A DNA stretch of 64,000 bases from Coniella vitis (taxonomy: Eukaryota > Ascomycota > Sordariomycetes > Diaporthales > Schizoparmaceae): the NCBI GenBank assembly GCA_011317545.1, contig WUJK01000002.1, forward strand, positions 3,224,001-3,288,000. The letters run 5' to 3'. A model generated the notes under the pieces. The model worked only from the letters and a program-made list of their open reading frames with translations, made no database searches and had not been told where the DNA came from. A program made the translations under genes and the position numbers. Of this stretch, positions 12,401 through 23,856 are shown one piece after another (the stretch's first letter is position 1; every line of letters starts with the position of its first letter).

Positions 12401-14130
12401 TCGATACTACTTAGTCTACCGCGCGGAAGCGGCTAGCGAGTATTTAAACGCTCTCTCGAGGAGGGAGCAGGATATACTACGTAATATATCTAACGAACGC
12501 TTCGCCGGTAAGTAAATCCAGCTTTTACTATCGATAGAGATAAGCTAAGTTATAATATATAACGAGCTATTACTAATAGGTAGCGAGGTTTTTATATAAG
12601 AGGAGCTCTAGCGCCTATAGGACGATACTACCTTATATAATAAGGTATACTCCTAGCTTATAGGTATAATCCGTAGGGGTAAACGCTCTTTTCCCCCTTA
12701 CCTACGGATATCCGAAGGTAAGCTTATTAAGGTATCTATAGTAGAGTACTCGATCGATAAGAATAAACTATTTAGATTCCGCGAATAGCTCTAATTGCCC
12801 GATTAGGAACCCCTATATACTAAACTAATATAGAGTATCTACGATTCTACCCTATCTAGCTACCTAGGAAGGGATATTACTATTACGATAATAATAAGGG
12901 GCTACTTCTAGCTAGGTATATACCGTAGTATTCGGCGGTTTATACGAAATTATAACGTTTACGGATATAAGACGGTATAGAGATATTAGAGGAAGGGCCT
13001 TCTTAAGCCCTTATTAATACCTAAGCGGGTATAAAGTAAGTTATCTATAAACTTTATAGTCGACCTCCCCTATAAGGACGATATAAGAGAGGCTTACTTA
13101 ATAGTAATTACGGACCGATTAACGAAAACTATTATACTCGAAGCTATATATAGTATAAGCGCGGAAGTATATATAGAGCGGTTCTTATATTATTACTAGC
13201 GGTTCTATAATTTCCCTAAGGTAATAGTTAGTAACCGAGGCTCGAACTAGGTAGGAGGGTTCTAGCGCCGATTATATAAGCTTATAAAGATAGAATAGCG
13301 CTTAAGTACCGCTTTCTACCTATAGACGGATAGAGCTATAAAAAGGGTAAACTAAGAGGTTATAAACTATCTCCGAGCGTTCGTTATATATATATAATTA
13401 GATTAGCCGATACTCCTATCCGGCGCTTAACTAGCTATTAATAATAGGGATATTAGTATAATTAGCCTTAGCCTATTTTTTATCCTATATAGCTATTATA
13501 TAGATTTAATCGAATAGGTAGAGCGTAATATATTACTAGCGTAAGCGCCTAGAGTTTAGGCCGAGAACTTTATCTAATAGCTTAAAGATATAACTACTTT
13601 TGCTTAAGCCGTAATAGTAGTTATATAGTAATAAATAGAAGAATCTATAAATAAGTTACGAGTAGTTATAAAGCGGCTTATTAAGGGCGATAAGGTTTAG
13701 CTCTCCCTACGAAATATTACTACCGACCGCCCCTTAAAGAAGTTAGCCTAACTATACGATAAGTATACTATAACGTACGTTATTAGCCCTTACGTAGTAG
13801 AATTAGATATCCCGCCGGGTATTTACCCTTATTTCTATATAAATCTCCTAATTCGAGCTATATAAGACCCGCTCCCGTTATAGGTATAGAGGGAATACCG
13901 GCCTAACCCTATTATAGTTAAAGAGGGAAAGGAACCCGAGTATTAGGTAGAAAGTATTATTAGAGTATGTAATAAGCTGCGTAAAGGCTGCGCGAAAACG
14001 GACGAAACGCTATAATACGAAGTCCTAGTTAAGTAGGTCGGATAGGATTAGCTAGACTAGCAGCCGTTATCCGAATTTAAAGATATAGTTACTCTTAAGG
14101 AGTTCGAGTAATGCTATAATAGCACTATAA
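9440..14130 (+). pseudogene. Element A gag-pol, degraded
   Basis: A gag-like frame runs about 9440-10450, with a zinc-knuckle relic near 10270-10325. Reverse transcriptase follows at about 11040-11930: the palm motif reads YIDNILVY at about 11657-11681, where YxDD is expected, a RIP change of the second Asp codon. RNase H comes next (KADYSSYSLGG near 12108), then integrase (ITDRLTK near 13105). A chromodomain-like segment lies at 13940-14060 (YEVLVK followed by RIP-stopped Trp codons). The order RT-RNase H-integrase identifies Ty3/gypsy. TAG/TAA codons throughout make it non-functional. Confidence 0.85.
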
Positions 14131-14189
14131 GTTATAATAGCCTAAAGTTATAGAAAAGAAGAGCGGGGAAATTAAGTATTATAAATAAA

Positions 14190-15200
14190 AAAGAAAACTA
14201 TATGCGAAACGCGCGCTAACGCAGCTACCTACTTATCCTTACTTACCTCCTCCTTATTACTAGAATTACTCTCCTTAGTTTTATTAGAATAAGGGTTATT
14301 ATTAATACTACGCTTCGTTTTAGTACTAATTAAGCCCTTACCCTTACTACCCCCCTTTATAAGCTTCGCTAATAGGTCGGTAATATCCTCTAATGCTACC
14401 GCTTAGCGGTATATAAGCTTACGGCTATAGCGCTAGTATAAAGTTAGTAGGATATAAGTAGGGAAGGAATAGTAGGTATATATATTACGGGTGCGCTTAT
14501 TATTTAATAACCGGACCTTATTATAGCTAGCCTAAGTCTTACCTAACTTAGGTAGGTAGTTGCGGGTGCGGCGTATAGCGAGAGCAGCGAGGGCCTAGGG
14601 GCGGAGAGTGCCTAGAGTATATAAGTACGGGAAGGCGCGAGTAGGGAAGGAGTAGTATATACTAGGGTCGGAAGTATTATAGGCGAGGGAATAATTAACT
14701 ATAGTAATAATAGCGGTATATATCTCGTCGGTTTAATAGAGGGGGGTATAGGAGTAGCCGGAGTTCTTACCCTTCTTATTCGTCCTATAGGGGAAATAAC
14801 GGGCGCCGGTTATAATAGTTAGCGAGCTACAAAGAAGCAGGGGAAGCGCTACTTACTAATACCGTATAGGTAAAGGGAAAGGGGGTTCTTAGAAGCCCTT
14901 ATAATATAGGGTAGGTATTACTTATCCCTAATACCCTCGGGGAGGGTAATACGAGGTTAGAGCTACGGGTTAATAGCGATAACGCTCTAAATAAGCTTAT
15001 TAATAGCCTTATTAAGCTAGGCGGCGGTAGGGGTAAGGATAGCGGCGGTAGGAGTAGTAGCGGGCGCGGTAAGAATAGCTATAGCTATAGCTATAGATAT
15101 TACCGCTATAGGAATAGCTATAGAGCCTATAGTAATAACGGGGGCGGCGGCGGTAGGTATAGCGGTAGGAGCCGCGCTAGCTTACTTAGAGCGAGTAGTA
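14190..15200 (-). pseudogene. Antisense reading frame in the 3' region of element A
   Basis: On the minus strand from roughly 14870 down to 14190 one frame runs about 200 codons with only a handful of stops. Those checked closely (14200-14700) are all TAG or TAA in place of Gln, the changes RIP makes. It has mixed composition, with a segment LAALAIRRTRNYLPKLGKT and a Ser/Lys/Glu-rich tail; the upstream part to about 15200 is Leu/Pro-rich and less certain. It lies between the chromodomain and the 3' LTR, opposite to gag-pol. I recognise no family. It may be an antisense accessory gene of the element or a captured host fragment. Confidence 0.5.
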
Positions 15201-15657
15201 ACGTTTATACTACTAGTAGAGCTAAGTATAAGTAGAGGACGAATAGGGAAGGCGTAATACTTACTTTATTATTATAGGGGTTAGTTTTATATAATTTATA
15301 AGGGCTTTAGTTTAATTAAGAGGAAGGAATAACCCCTAGAATAGGGGTTAAGGGGGTATTTATACTTTTTCGAGGCTCTAAGAGTAAGGATATTGCGTTT
15401 ATAACCGCCTACTAAGTTAAGGGTATCGCTATTATTCTATTAACGAATAATAAGCGGTAGAACTTATAGACTCGCCGAGAGCTGGGTTAAAGGGAGCTCC
15501 GCGGATATAAGACTCCTTTTATACTCGCTAGGTACGAGGATAAGGCTCCTTTAATAGGGTAGGCGGGCGTAGCGGCGTTGCGTTATTATACTTTTTAAGT
15601 AGCTATTATACTATATATAGCTCTATAGGAGGGCGTTCGGCCTAAGCGGGGGGGTAA

Positions 15658-15996
15658 TATTATAGGCCTACGGGTAAATATACGGCTTCGGTATACTAGG
15701 GTACGAAGCCTTAGTTAGTATATTCCCTTCTCGTCTGGAGACTAGTATTATATAAGCGCTAAATAAGAGCGTCTCCTAAGCAGCTTATAAGCCGTATAAA
15801 AGACTATTAATTAGAGGACCCGTATCGACGGTAGACCTATGGAAAACTCTGTCTACGGGTGGATCCTAAACGTAAGAGCTACTTAAAAGCAGCTCTCGCG
15901 CTGCTATATAGATACTATTCTTACTTCTCTCCTTAAGTTAGTTAATAACAGAAATTGGGATCGAAACTGCGAATGCTCTCTCGATGCCCGTTCATA
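15658..15996 (+). repeat. 3' LTR of element A
   Basis: 339 bp, matching the 5' LTR end to end. Its last 50 bases keep CA/TG dinucleotides that are lost in the 5' copy. GTTAT of the target duplication follows. Confidence 0.92.
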
Positions 15997-16001
15997 GTTA
16001 T

Positions 16002-19000
16002 AATTAAAGGCGTAGGATCGGATTTAATTATTAAGCGATACCTAGATAATAGGGGCTTAAACGGATTTATATATACCTCTAAATCGAGAAGAGCTAAGGC
16101 GATAGCTACCCTAGGATACGATAAACCTTAATAGCTTATAGAAAAGGACCTAGCGATAGTTAGTACCTAATAGAATAAAGGATATAGCAGGTTAGGATAC
16201 GATATAATAGGATTCTATAGATAGTAAGATATATTATCGCGATAAGTTTAAGAAGGAACTAAGTATATATAACGATACCTCCTTATAATAGTAACTATAT
16301 AAGACGAAGATATATTTAGAAACCTCTCCGGTATATTAGAAGAGTATCGGAAGTTTATAAAACTATTTTAAGGAAAATTCGATAATAGCCTACTAAAGCA
16401 CGGCTTATATAACTATAAGATCCTACTTAAGGAAGGAGAATAACTAAAGTTCTTTCCTATCTACGGATTAGATAAGGATAAACTTAAAGTACTTAGAGAA
16501 TATATCGACGAAAATCTTAAGAAAGGCTATATTAGACCCTTATATTTACTAGCAGGATACCTAATCCTATTTATACTAAAGAAAAACGGCAAACTATAAC
16601 TATACGTTAACTATCGGCAACTTAACGATATTATAATTAAGAATCGGTACCCCTTACCTCTCTTTAAAGAACTTAGAGATAGACTTAAAGGGGCCTAATA
16701 GTTTACGGCCCTCGACTTTAAGGAAGGATATATATATATTCGTATTAAACCCGGAGAAGAATAGAAAATAGCGTTTAGAATACGCTATAGATATTTCGAA
16801 TACCTTATTATACTATTCGGACTTACTAATACCCCCGTATTATTCTAGGAAATAATAAACTTTATCTTATACGAATACCTCGACTATTTTATAATCGCTT
16901 ACCTAGATAATATCCTTATCTACTCGAAGATATTCGAAGAATACTAGAAATACGTTATAATAATCCTATAAATCCTCTAAGATAATAAGATTTTAGTAGA
17001 ACCTACTAAATATAACTAGAATACTTAAGAAGTTAACTACCTTAGATATATTATTATACTAGGGTATATATAAATATAGAAAGATAAAGTATAGGTAATT
17101 AGGGACTAGCCTATACCTTAGAATATTAAGGATATTAAAGCCTTCTTAAGCTATACTAACTTCTACCGATAATTTATTAAGAACTATAGTAATATTATAA
17201 TACTATTTATAGAACTTACGAAAAAGGATATTACCTTTAACTAGAACGAATAGGTATAGAAAGCCTTTAGTATAATTAAGGATACTATTATATTAGAACT
17301 AATCCTAGTCGAAATAGACTAAGATAAAGTTTTCGAGATTAAAATAGATATATTAGATTATATATTCGGTAGATAACTCGGATAATAAGATAATAAAGGA
17401 CGATTACGGATAGTTAGTAACTTTAGTAAAACATTAAATAGATTAGAATTTAATTACGGAACGCCCGATTAGGAATTTATAGTAATAGTAGAAGCCTTTA
17501 GGGAATAGCGATATTACCTTATCGGCGTAAAATAATAAATTCTTATATATACGGATTATAAGAATCTCTAGGTATTTACCTCGATAAAGCAGCTTAATAA
17601 ACGATAAGTTAAATAGTACGAATTTCTATTAGAATTCGACTTTAAGATTATCTACCGTAAAGGTAAGGAAAACGAACGAGTAGACGCTCTTAGCAGACGG
17701 TTAGATTATAAGGATAGTAATAGTAAAGACTAAGATATTATAGTAATCTTTAAGGAAGATTCGGAAGGTAACCTTACTATACTATCTATTACTAAGGAAC
17801 TTAATATAACCCTATATATCGAAGGAGAAATACCTAACCTTAATAGTATAATAATATTAGAATAAAACGATTATATTAGAAGTATCTATAATATATTAGT
17901 ATATAGATACTAAGGAATTAGAGTAACCTATAAAAGGATCTAACGTTATTAGAACCTACCGAACCTTAAGAAACGAGTTACGGATATCGTTAATAACTAC
18001 GATATATATAAACGGAATAAGATAGAACGATATAAACCTTACGGACTACTATAACCTCTACTAGTACCTACGACTATTTAGTTATCTATTAGTCTAGACT
18101 TTATTACTAAGCTACCCCTCTTACGAGAACCCTTAACTTAGGTATAGTACGATAGTATCTTAGTAGTAGTTTATAGACTAAGTAAGTATATATACTTCCT
18201 ACTATATAAAGAAAGTAGTACTATAGAAGAACTCGTATATATATTCCTCCGTATTATTATCGCTAACTATAGAATACCCTAGGAAATTATATTAGATAGA
18301 GATAGAAAATTTATATCGAAATTCTGGATCTTACTTACTAAATACCTCGGAACGATATAACGTATATCTACGGTATTTTATCTTTAGATAGACGGATAAA
18401 CGGAATATATTAACCAGATTATAGAATAATATCTATAATACTATATTAACTACGAATAAGATAATTAGGTCGAACTCTTACCTACGGTATAATTCGCCTA
18501 TAATAGCGTAGATACGATAAGTATAGGAAAATTATTATTCTTCCTACTCTATAGGTATAACCCTACGGTATACTACGAAATACTATTAGGTGGAAACGTA
18601 GAAACGGTAGACTAATACGCTAGAAGAATTAAGTAATTATACGAAGATGCTCGATATATACTTTAGGACGTTAAAGAATAAATAACGAAATACGCTAATT
18701 AGAAAAGGATTAAGGGATTAATCCTATAAAAGGGAGATAAGGTTTACCTTAACCGTAAAAATATTAAAACTATTAGACCTAGCGATAAACTCGATTATAA
18801 AAAACTTGGACCCTATAAAATCGTACGATAAATTTCACTAGTTAACTATAAATTAGAAATCCTATACGTACGTCTACACCCAGTCTTTCATATTTTACTC
18901 CTCGAACTAGCACTAGTAGACGTAGAACTCTTATACGATATAGATATTATCGAACTAGAATAAGCATAATACGAAGTTAAATAAATCCTTGATTTACGTA

Positions 19001-19236
19001 AACGCGGACGCGGAAAATAATACCTTATTAAATAGAAAGGATATAATAACTTAGAAAATACTTAGGAACCCCTAAAGAATATTTATAAAAATCTAGTTAA
19101 AGAATATAAATATTAGAGTTACGAACTACTAATAGCAGAAAGCCCTAAGCCGAAGAAATTAGATACGGATAAGTCCGTAGACTCTAAGAAAGTACTAAAG
19201 TCTATTATACTAAAACTATTAATCTCCTATAATTCG
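16002..19236 (+). pseudogene. Element C pol: RT, RNase H, integrase and chromodomain, degraded
   Basis: Continuation of element C after nested element A. Reverse transcriptase runs about 16320-17100, with YLDNILIYSK at about 16900-16927, where the second Asp of YxDD has become Asn by RIP. RNase H follows (TDYKNL near 17555), then the integrase core (DFITKLP near 18100 and DRDRKF near 18298). A chromodomain lies at about 18969-19080 (YEVK, then YLIK and KGYNNLE with its Trp codons now stops). Stops fall at former Gln and Trp codons throughout. The frame ends shortly before element B1. Confidence 0.87.
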
Positions 19237-19240
19237 GTAG

Positions 19241-19422
19241 TATTATAGGTTAGGCAGGTGCCTGGTCATTAGGGCTTGGTTACGTAGGATATAAGCCGAT
19301 ACGTATTTATTCGGGAGCTGCGTATACGCAGCTCCCTTACAGCTAGACTTCCGCTCCTTAGTTTAATTAATCATAGTATATTAACCCTTACGTTTTAAGC
19401 CCTTATACGTAAGCCCTTTATA
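19241..19422 (+). repeat. 5' LTR of element B copy 1
   Basis: 182 bp, less mutated than the 3' LTR. Near its middle it holds an inverted repeat around GGGAGCTGCG / CGCAGCTCCC, a strong stem that is probably part of the element's RNA. Confidence 0.9.
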
Positions 19423-19559
19423 TTTAATCAAACTCCTTAATAGCGAAAGATCCGTCGCCTTGTTATAGTACCCCAGAGCAGCGTACGAGCACCTATCGCG
19501 CTATTTTTCACCTAATTTTATTCCCCCTCCGCTCGCTATCATAGAGTCTCTTTCCCGCC

Positions 19560-20270
19560 TACTTCTCTCTATACGAGAGCCGCTTAAAAGCTACGACGAA
19601 CTCGACGCTTAGCTTATTAACGTATATAGTAAGATCTATCGATAGCGTCTTTCCTAGAACTTATACGAAAGATACTAGAGGAACCGAATAAAAAGTGGAA
19701 AGCTAGCTAACGCTTAATTAAACTGCGTTAAAGTAGCTTTAAAGCCGTATTAGAGTACCTAAATCGCTGGTATATAGTACTCTTTAAAGCAGGAGGTGCC
19801 GATTAGCTAGATAAAGTAAAGATCCTTATGCTTACTACCAGCTTAAACGCCGCTTCTCGCGTACGGCTAGACCTGGTGGCTTGGCTATAAACTTAGGCAG
19901 AGTTTGCGTAGCTATTACGAACGTCCGACTCTATATTTATCAGCGCAGTAGCTACGCCTAAGCAGCGAATAAGCAGAGGCGGAGTAGTATACGGCGGCGA
20001 ACTAATAGACGTGGATATTAGCGCACTTGACGGCAAACCTCGCAAGTATTATAACTGTGGCAAGTCAGGCTATATCGCACGATATTATTTATAGCCCCGC
20101 AAGAGTACTGCGGTAAACCTGCTAGGGAGCGGCTTATAAGCTGCTCCTGTTTTTTCGTTTAAAGGAGGATATTGCGCGTGCCTACCTCGACGTAGCGGAC
20201 CTTATCGACGAGTTCGATACTTACGATATAGTCGTACGCCTTAAGGAGTAGCAACTAAGCGGCGGTTAAG
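19560..20270 (+). pseudogene. Gag-like ORF of element B copy 1
   Basis: A single plus-strand frame with scattered RIP stops. It ends in a zinc knuckle C-x2-C-x4-H/Y-x4-C remnant (KYYNCGKSGYIARYY) at about 20048-20092. Upstream segments such as FLELIRKILEEPNKKWK and LTTSLNAASRVRLDLVAWL look like a retrotransposon gag capsid. It is probably the only protein this element encoded. Confidence 0.65.
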
Positions 20271-20549
20271 CACTAAATTAGTAGTAAAGGTATATATTCG
20301 GTCTAATTATATATTAGGGACGGATTAGGAATAGTATAGTTAGCTAAGTCTAAAAGCCTTACCCGTAGGGTTTAGATACTTAGGGTATTACCTAGTAAAA
20401 GTAACGCGTATACTTTATAAAAGCAGCGTTTAAGTATTATTAAGTTAAAAACCCTACCTAAAGGGGACTATATATAAATCTTAGGATCGTAAGGAGAGTA
20501 GCGGTTTAGGTCGTTATTTCGACTAAGCTTAGTCTTAATAGGGGGGTAA

Positions 20550-20731
20550 TATTATAGGTTAAGTAGGTACCTGGTTATTAGGGCTTAGTTACGTAGGATA
20601 TAAGCCGATACGTATTTATTCGGGAGCTGCGTATACGTAGCTCCCTTATAGCTAGACTTCCGCTCTTTAGTTTAATTAATTATAGTATATCAACCCTTAC
20701 GTTTTAAGCCCTTATATATAAGCCCTTTATA
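20550..20731 (+). repeat. 3' LTR of element B copy 1
   Basis: 182 bp, colinear with the 5' LTR, with more CA-to-TA changes. GGTAG of the target duplication follows. Confidence 0.9.
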
Positions 20732-20736
20732 GGTAG

Positions 20737-21350
20737 TAGCTTTAGATTCCGCGGAGATAGCTATATTTACGCTAGACTCGGCTTCCTGCTCCTCCTAAGC
20801 ATTAAGCGACTCTAACCCCGTATTTACTAGCTTCGTACTCCTCTTTACTAGAGACTTACGCTAAATACGAAGACGCTCTAAGCGAGAAAGCGCCTCCCCC
20901 GCCTTACGATAAGCCTTACGGAGCTCCTTACGCGTATTAGCCTCCTATATACGAAGTTTTTTCTCCTCCGATAAAATACGGGAAACTATATAGAGTTAGT
21001 ATACTAATAAGGAAAATTATTATAAGCTAGAACTTACGGGCATTTATAGGAATACTATTCCTATTATACCGTTTTCCTCGTTTTACGTACGTAGAATAAC
21101 GCGAAATACTATCCATTATACGGTATAACCACCCTTTAGAAGTATAAAGAGAATAAGGCATTATCTTAAAACCAAAAGTTTCGATAGAAAGATAAAGACG
21201 GTTATATTACTCGGTTTTCTTCGAATGCGATTTCTAGATACCCGTAGATATAACGAATTAGGAAGGTATAATCCGGAGTAAGAATATTAGGTAGGACTAC
21301 TTACGGAAATATTATAGGTTTTTAGGGATAAAGACTAATAGAAGGGAGAT
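20737..21350 (-). pseudogene. Antisense, coiled-coil-like frame in the 3' region of element C
   Basis: On the minus strand between element B1 and the 3' LTR of C, about 21010-20740, one frame runs about 85 codons. Its only three stops are TAG in place of Gln. It reads as a charged, Lys/Arg/Glu-rich helix (RKELRKAYRKAGEALSRLER), like the C-terminal coiled coils found on some fungal transposon proteins. The part from 21010 to 21350 is more broken. It may be an antisense ORF of the element comparable to that in element A, or a remnant of another insertion. No firm family. Confidence 0.4.
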
Positions 21351-21352
21351 AA

Positions 21353-21831
21353 TATTATAACCTATAAATATATAGGTTATAGGAATAGGCTAGCGTAACT
21401 ATATACTAATAAATCGGAACCTTAACGGACTAATAGGGATCTCTTATATAAGAATATAGAGCGATATAATTAGGGTTAGGGTTAGATTACCTTAATAACT
21501 AAGATAGTTAGAGTAATAATAATCTAAATAATCTAAATAAGCTAACGCTCCTATTACTCCCGGTAATCTAAGGATCCCTACTTACTATAGATAGGAAATA
21601 ATAGAAGGATATAAGGATAGGAGTTTACGGCTTAATATTAGATAGTTTCCTTATAATCTTTAGTTATAAATCTAAGTATTATTTTATATAATAGGGTAAT
21701 CCCTCTTAATTACTTGTGATACTTAATATTGCTCGATAACGTACGAAGACTTAAAGGTAATACTTCCCCACCTACTAATATACAATTTATAGGTACTTCC
21801 AGAATCCGGGATTTAGGCAAGGATTATTATA
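21353..21831 (+). repeat. 3' LTR of element C
   Basis: 479 bp, aligned end to end with the 5' LTR. The last 120 bases are less mutated than in the 5' copy. TTATA follows, then the TATATCTT microsatellite that also precedes the 5' LTR. Confidence 0.93.
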
Positions 21832-21836
21832 TTATA

Positions 21837-22547
21837 TCTTTATATCTTTATATTTTTATTTAATTATATATTCTTTTATTTATTTAATTTTCTATTTAAT
21901 AAGTTATATTTTTTAATTAATTAATTAATTTATATATTTATATCTTAATTACTTTTTCCGGTATTATATTTCTTAATTTATATAGTTAGCTATTATACGA
22001 TTTATCTTTAAATTTATTAAATTATTAAATTATTTATTTATATATTTAATTTATTATTTACTTTTATATTCTTTTATTTATAAATTTTTTTATTTATCTA
22101 TTTCTTAATTTATTTATTTCTTAATTTCTTAAATTATCTATTTCTCGATATATTAATTATTTTATTAATTTATAATTTTAATAACGTTTTTATATATTTA
22201 TTTATATATCTTTTAATTTATTTATAATTTATTTTAATTATTAATATCTTTCTTTTATATTTTAATTATTAATCTTTTTATTTATTTATTTTAGTATTTA
22301 TTAAGTTATATAATTATTATAATAATATTAAATAATATTTAATCTTAAGAGTAATAATATAAATAATATATATTATAAAGCTTAATTATAAATATTATAA
22401 ATATAACTTAAGCTATTTTAATCTTTATAATATATATATTATATAATTATAATCTTTTCTTAATATAATATTTTTTAATATATAATAATATTAATAAATA
22501 GTTTTTAATAAATAAACTTCTAATATATCCTTTAAAATCTCTCTTTA
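21837..22547. other. AT-rich spacer between elements C and B2
   Basis: Low-complexity A/T sequence with TTTATT-type repeats. No gene or element can be recognised. Confidence 0.8.
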
Positions 22548-22729
22548 TATAAAGGGCTTACGTATAAGGGCTTAAAACGTAAGGGTTAATATGCTATAAT
22601 TAATTAAACTAAGGAGCGGAAGTCTAGCTATAAGGGAGCTACGTATATATAGCTCCCGAATAAATACGTATCGGCTTATATCCTATATAACTAAGCCCTA
22701 ATAATTAGGCACCTGCCTAACCTATAATA
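22548..22729 (-). repeat. 3' LTR of element B copy 2
   Basis: 182 bp, reverse complement of the copy 1 LTR. It is followed inwards by the polypyrimidine complement of the polypurine tract (TACCCCCCT). Confidence 0.9.
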
Positions 22730-23856
22730 TTACCCCCCTATTAAGACTAAGCTTAGTCGAAATAATAACCTAAACCGCTACTCTCCCTACGATCCTAAGG
22801 TTTATATATAATCCCCTTTAGATAGGGTTTTTAACTTAATAGTGCTTAAACGCTGCTTTTACGAAGTATACGCGTTGCTTTTGCTAGGTAATACCCTAAG
22901 TATCCAGACCCTACGGGTAAAGCTTTTAGACTTAGCTAACTACGCTATTCCCAGTCCGTCCCTAATATATAATTAGACCGAATATATACCTTTACTGCTA
23001 ATTTAGTGCTTAACCGCCGCTTAGTTGCTGCTCCTCGAGGCGTACGACTATATCGTAAGCATCGAACTCGTCGATAAGGTCCGCTGCGTTAAGGTAGGCA
23101 TACGCGATATCCTCCTTTGAACGAAAAAACAGGAGCAGCTTATAAGCCGCTCCCTAGCAGGTTTACCGCAGTACTCTTACGGGGCTATAAATAATATCGT
23201 GCGATATAGCCTGACTTGCTATAGTTATAATACTTACGAGGTTTACCGTTAAGTACGCTAATATCTACGTCTATTAGTTCGCCGCTATATATTACTCCGC
23301 CTCTACTTATTCGCTGCTTAGGCGTAGCTATTACGCTAATAAATATAGAATCGGACGTTCGTAATAGCTATACAAACTCTGCCTAAGTTTATAGCTAAGC
23401 TACTAGGTCTAGCCGTACGCAAGAAGCGGCGTTTAAGCTAGTAACGAGTATAAGGATCTTTACTTTATCTAGCTAATCGGCACCTCCTACTTTAAAGAGT
23501 ACTACATCCTAGCGATTTAGGTACTCTAATATAGCTTTAGAGCTGCTTTAACGCAGTTTAATTAAGTATTAGCTAGCTTTCTACTCTTTATTCGGTTCCT
23601 CTAGTATCTTTCGTATAAGTTCTAGGAAAGACGCTATCGATGGATCTTACTACGTACGTTAATAAGCTAAGCGTCGAGTTCGTCGCGGCTTTTAAGCGGC
23701 TCTCGTATAGAGAGAAGTAGGCGGGAAAGAGACTCTATAATGGCGAGCGGAGGGGGAATAAAATTGGGTGAAAAACAGCGCGATAGGTGCTCGTACGCTG
23801 CTCTGGGGTACTATAATAAGGCGACGGATCTTTCGCTATTAAGGAGTTTAATTAAA

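Larger units (their letters stand above)
8735..15996 (+). mobile_element. Chromovirus A (Ty3/gypsy), nested in element C
   Basis: 7262 bp with 339-bp LTRs (8735-9073 and 15658-15996) and the duplicated target GTTAT (8730-8734 and 15997-16001). It interrupts element C between the protease and RT regions. A G-rich polypurine tract (about 15648-15657) stands directly before the 3' LTR. Internal plus-strand frames show gag with a zinc-knuckle relic, RT/RNase H, integrase and a chromodomain-like tail. An unusual antisense frame fills 14190-15200. Differences between the LTRs are essentially all C-to-T or G-to-A, so normal LTR dating is not valid. Confidence 0.93.
19241..20731 (+). mobile_element. 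Gag-only LTR element B, copy 1, nested in C
   Basis: 1491 bp with 182-bp LTRs (19241-19422 and 20550-20731) and the duplicated target GGTAG (19236-19240 and 20732-20736). A polypurine tract AGGGGGG precedes the 3' LTR. The internal 1.1 kb has room for one gag-like protein only; no RT, integrase or protease motif is visible. It must be mobilised in trans if it ever moved by retrotransposition. It inserted just 3' of the element C chromodomain. Its middle (19800-20150) is one of the least RIP-mutated parts of the block. Confidence 0.92.
5629..21831 (+). mobile_element. Chromovirus C (Ty3/gypsy LTR retrotransposon), RIP-degraded, host of nested insertions
   Basis: Two 479-bp LTRs (5629-6107 and 21353-21831) begin TATTATGACC/TATTATAACC and end GGATTATTATA, which are RIP-altered TG...CA termini. 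A 5-bp target duplication TTATA flanks the whole (5624-5628 and 21832-21836), and the flanks on both sides belong to the same TATATCTT array. Removing nested elements A and B1 with their duplications leaves 7440 bp, a normal size for a chromovirus. The gene order gag, protease, RT, RNase H, integrase and C-terminal chromodomain is seen as degraded reading frames in the plus direction. Chromodomains of this clade are thought to guide integration to heterochromatin. All frames carry many stops, so the copy is dead. Confidence 0.93.
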
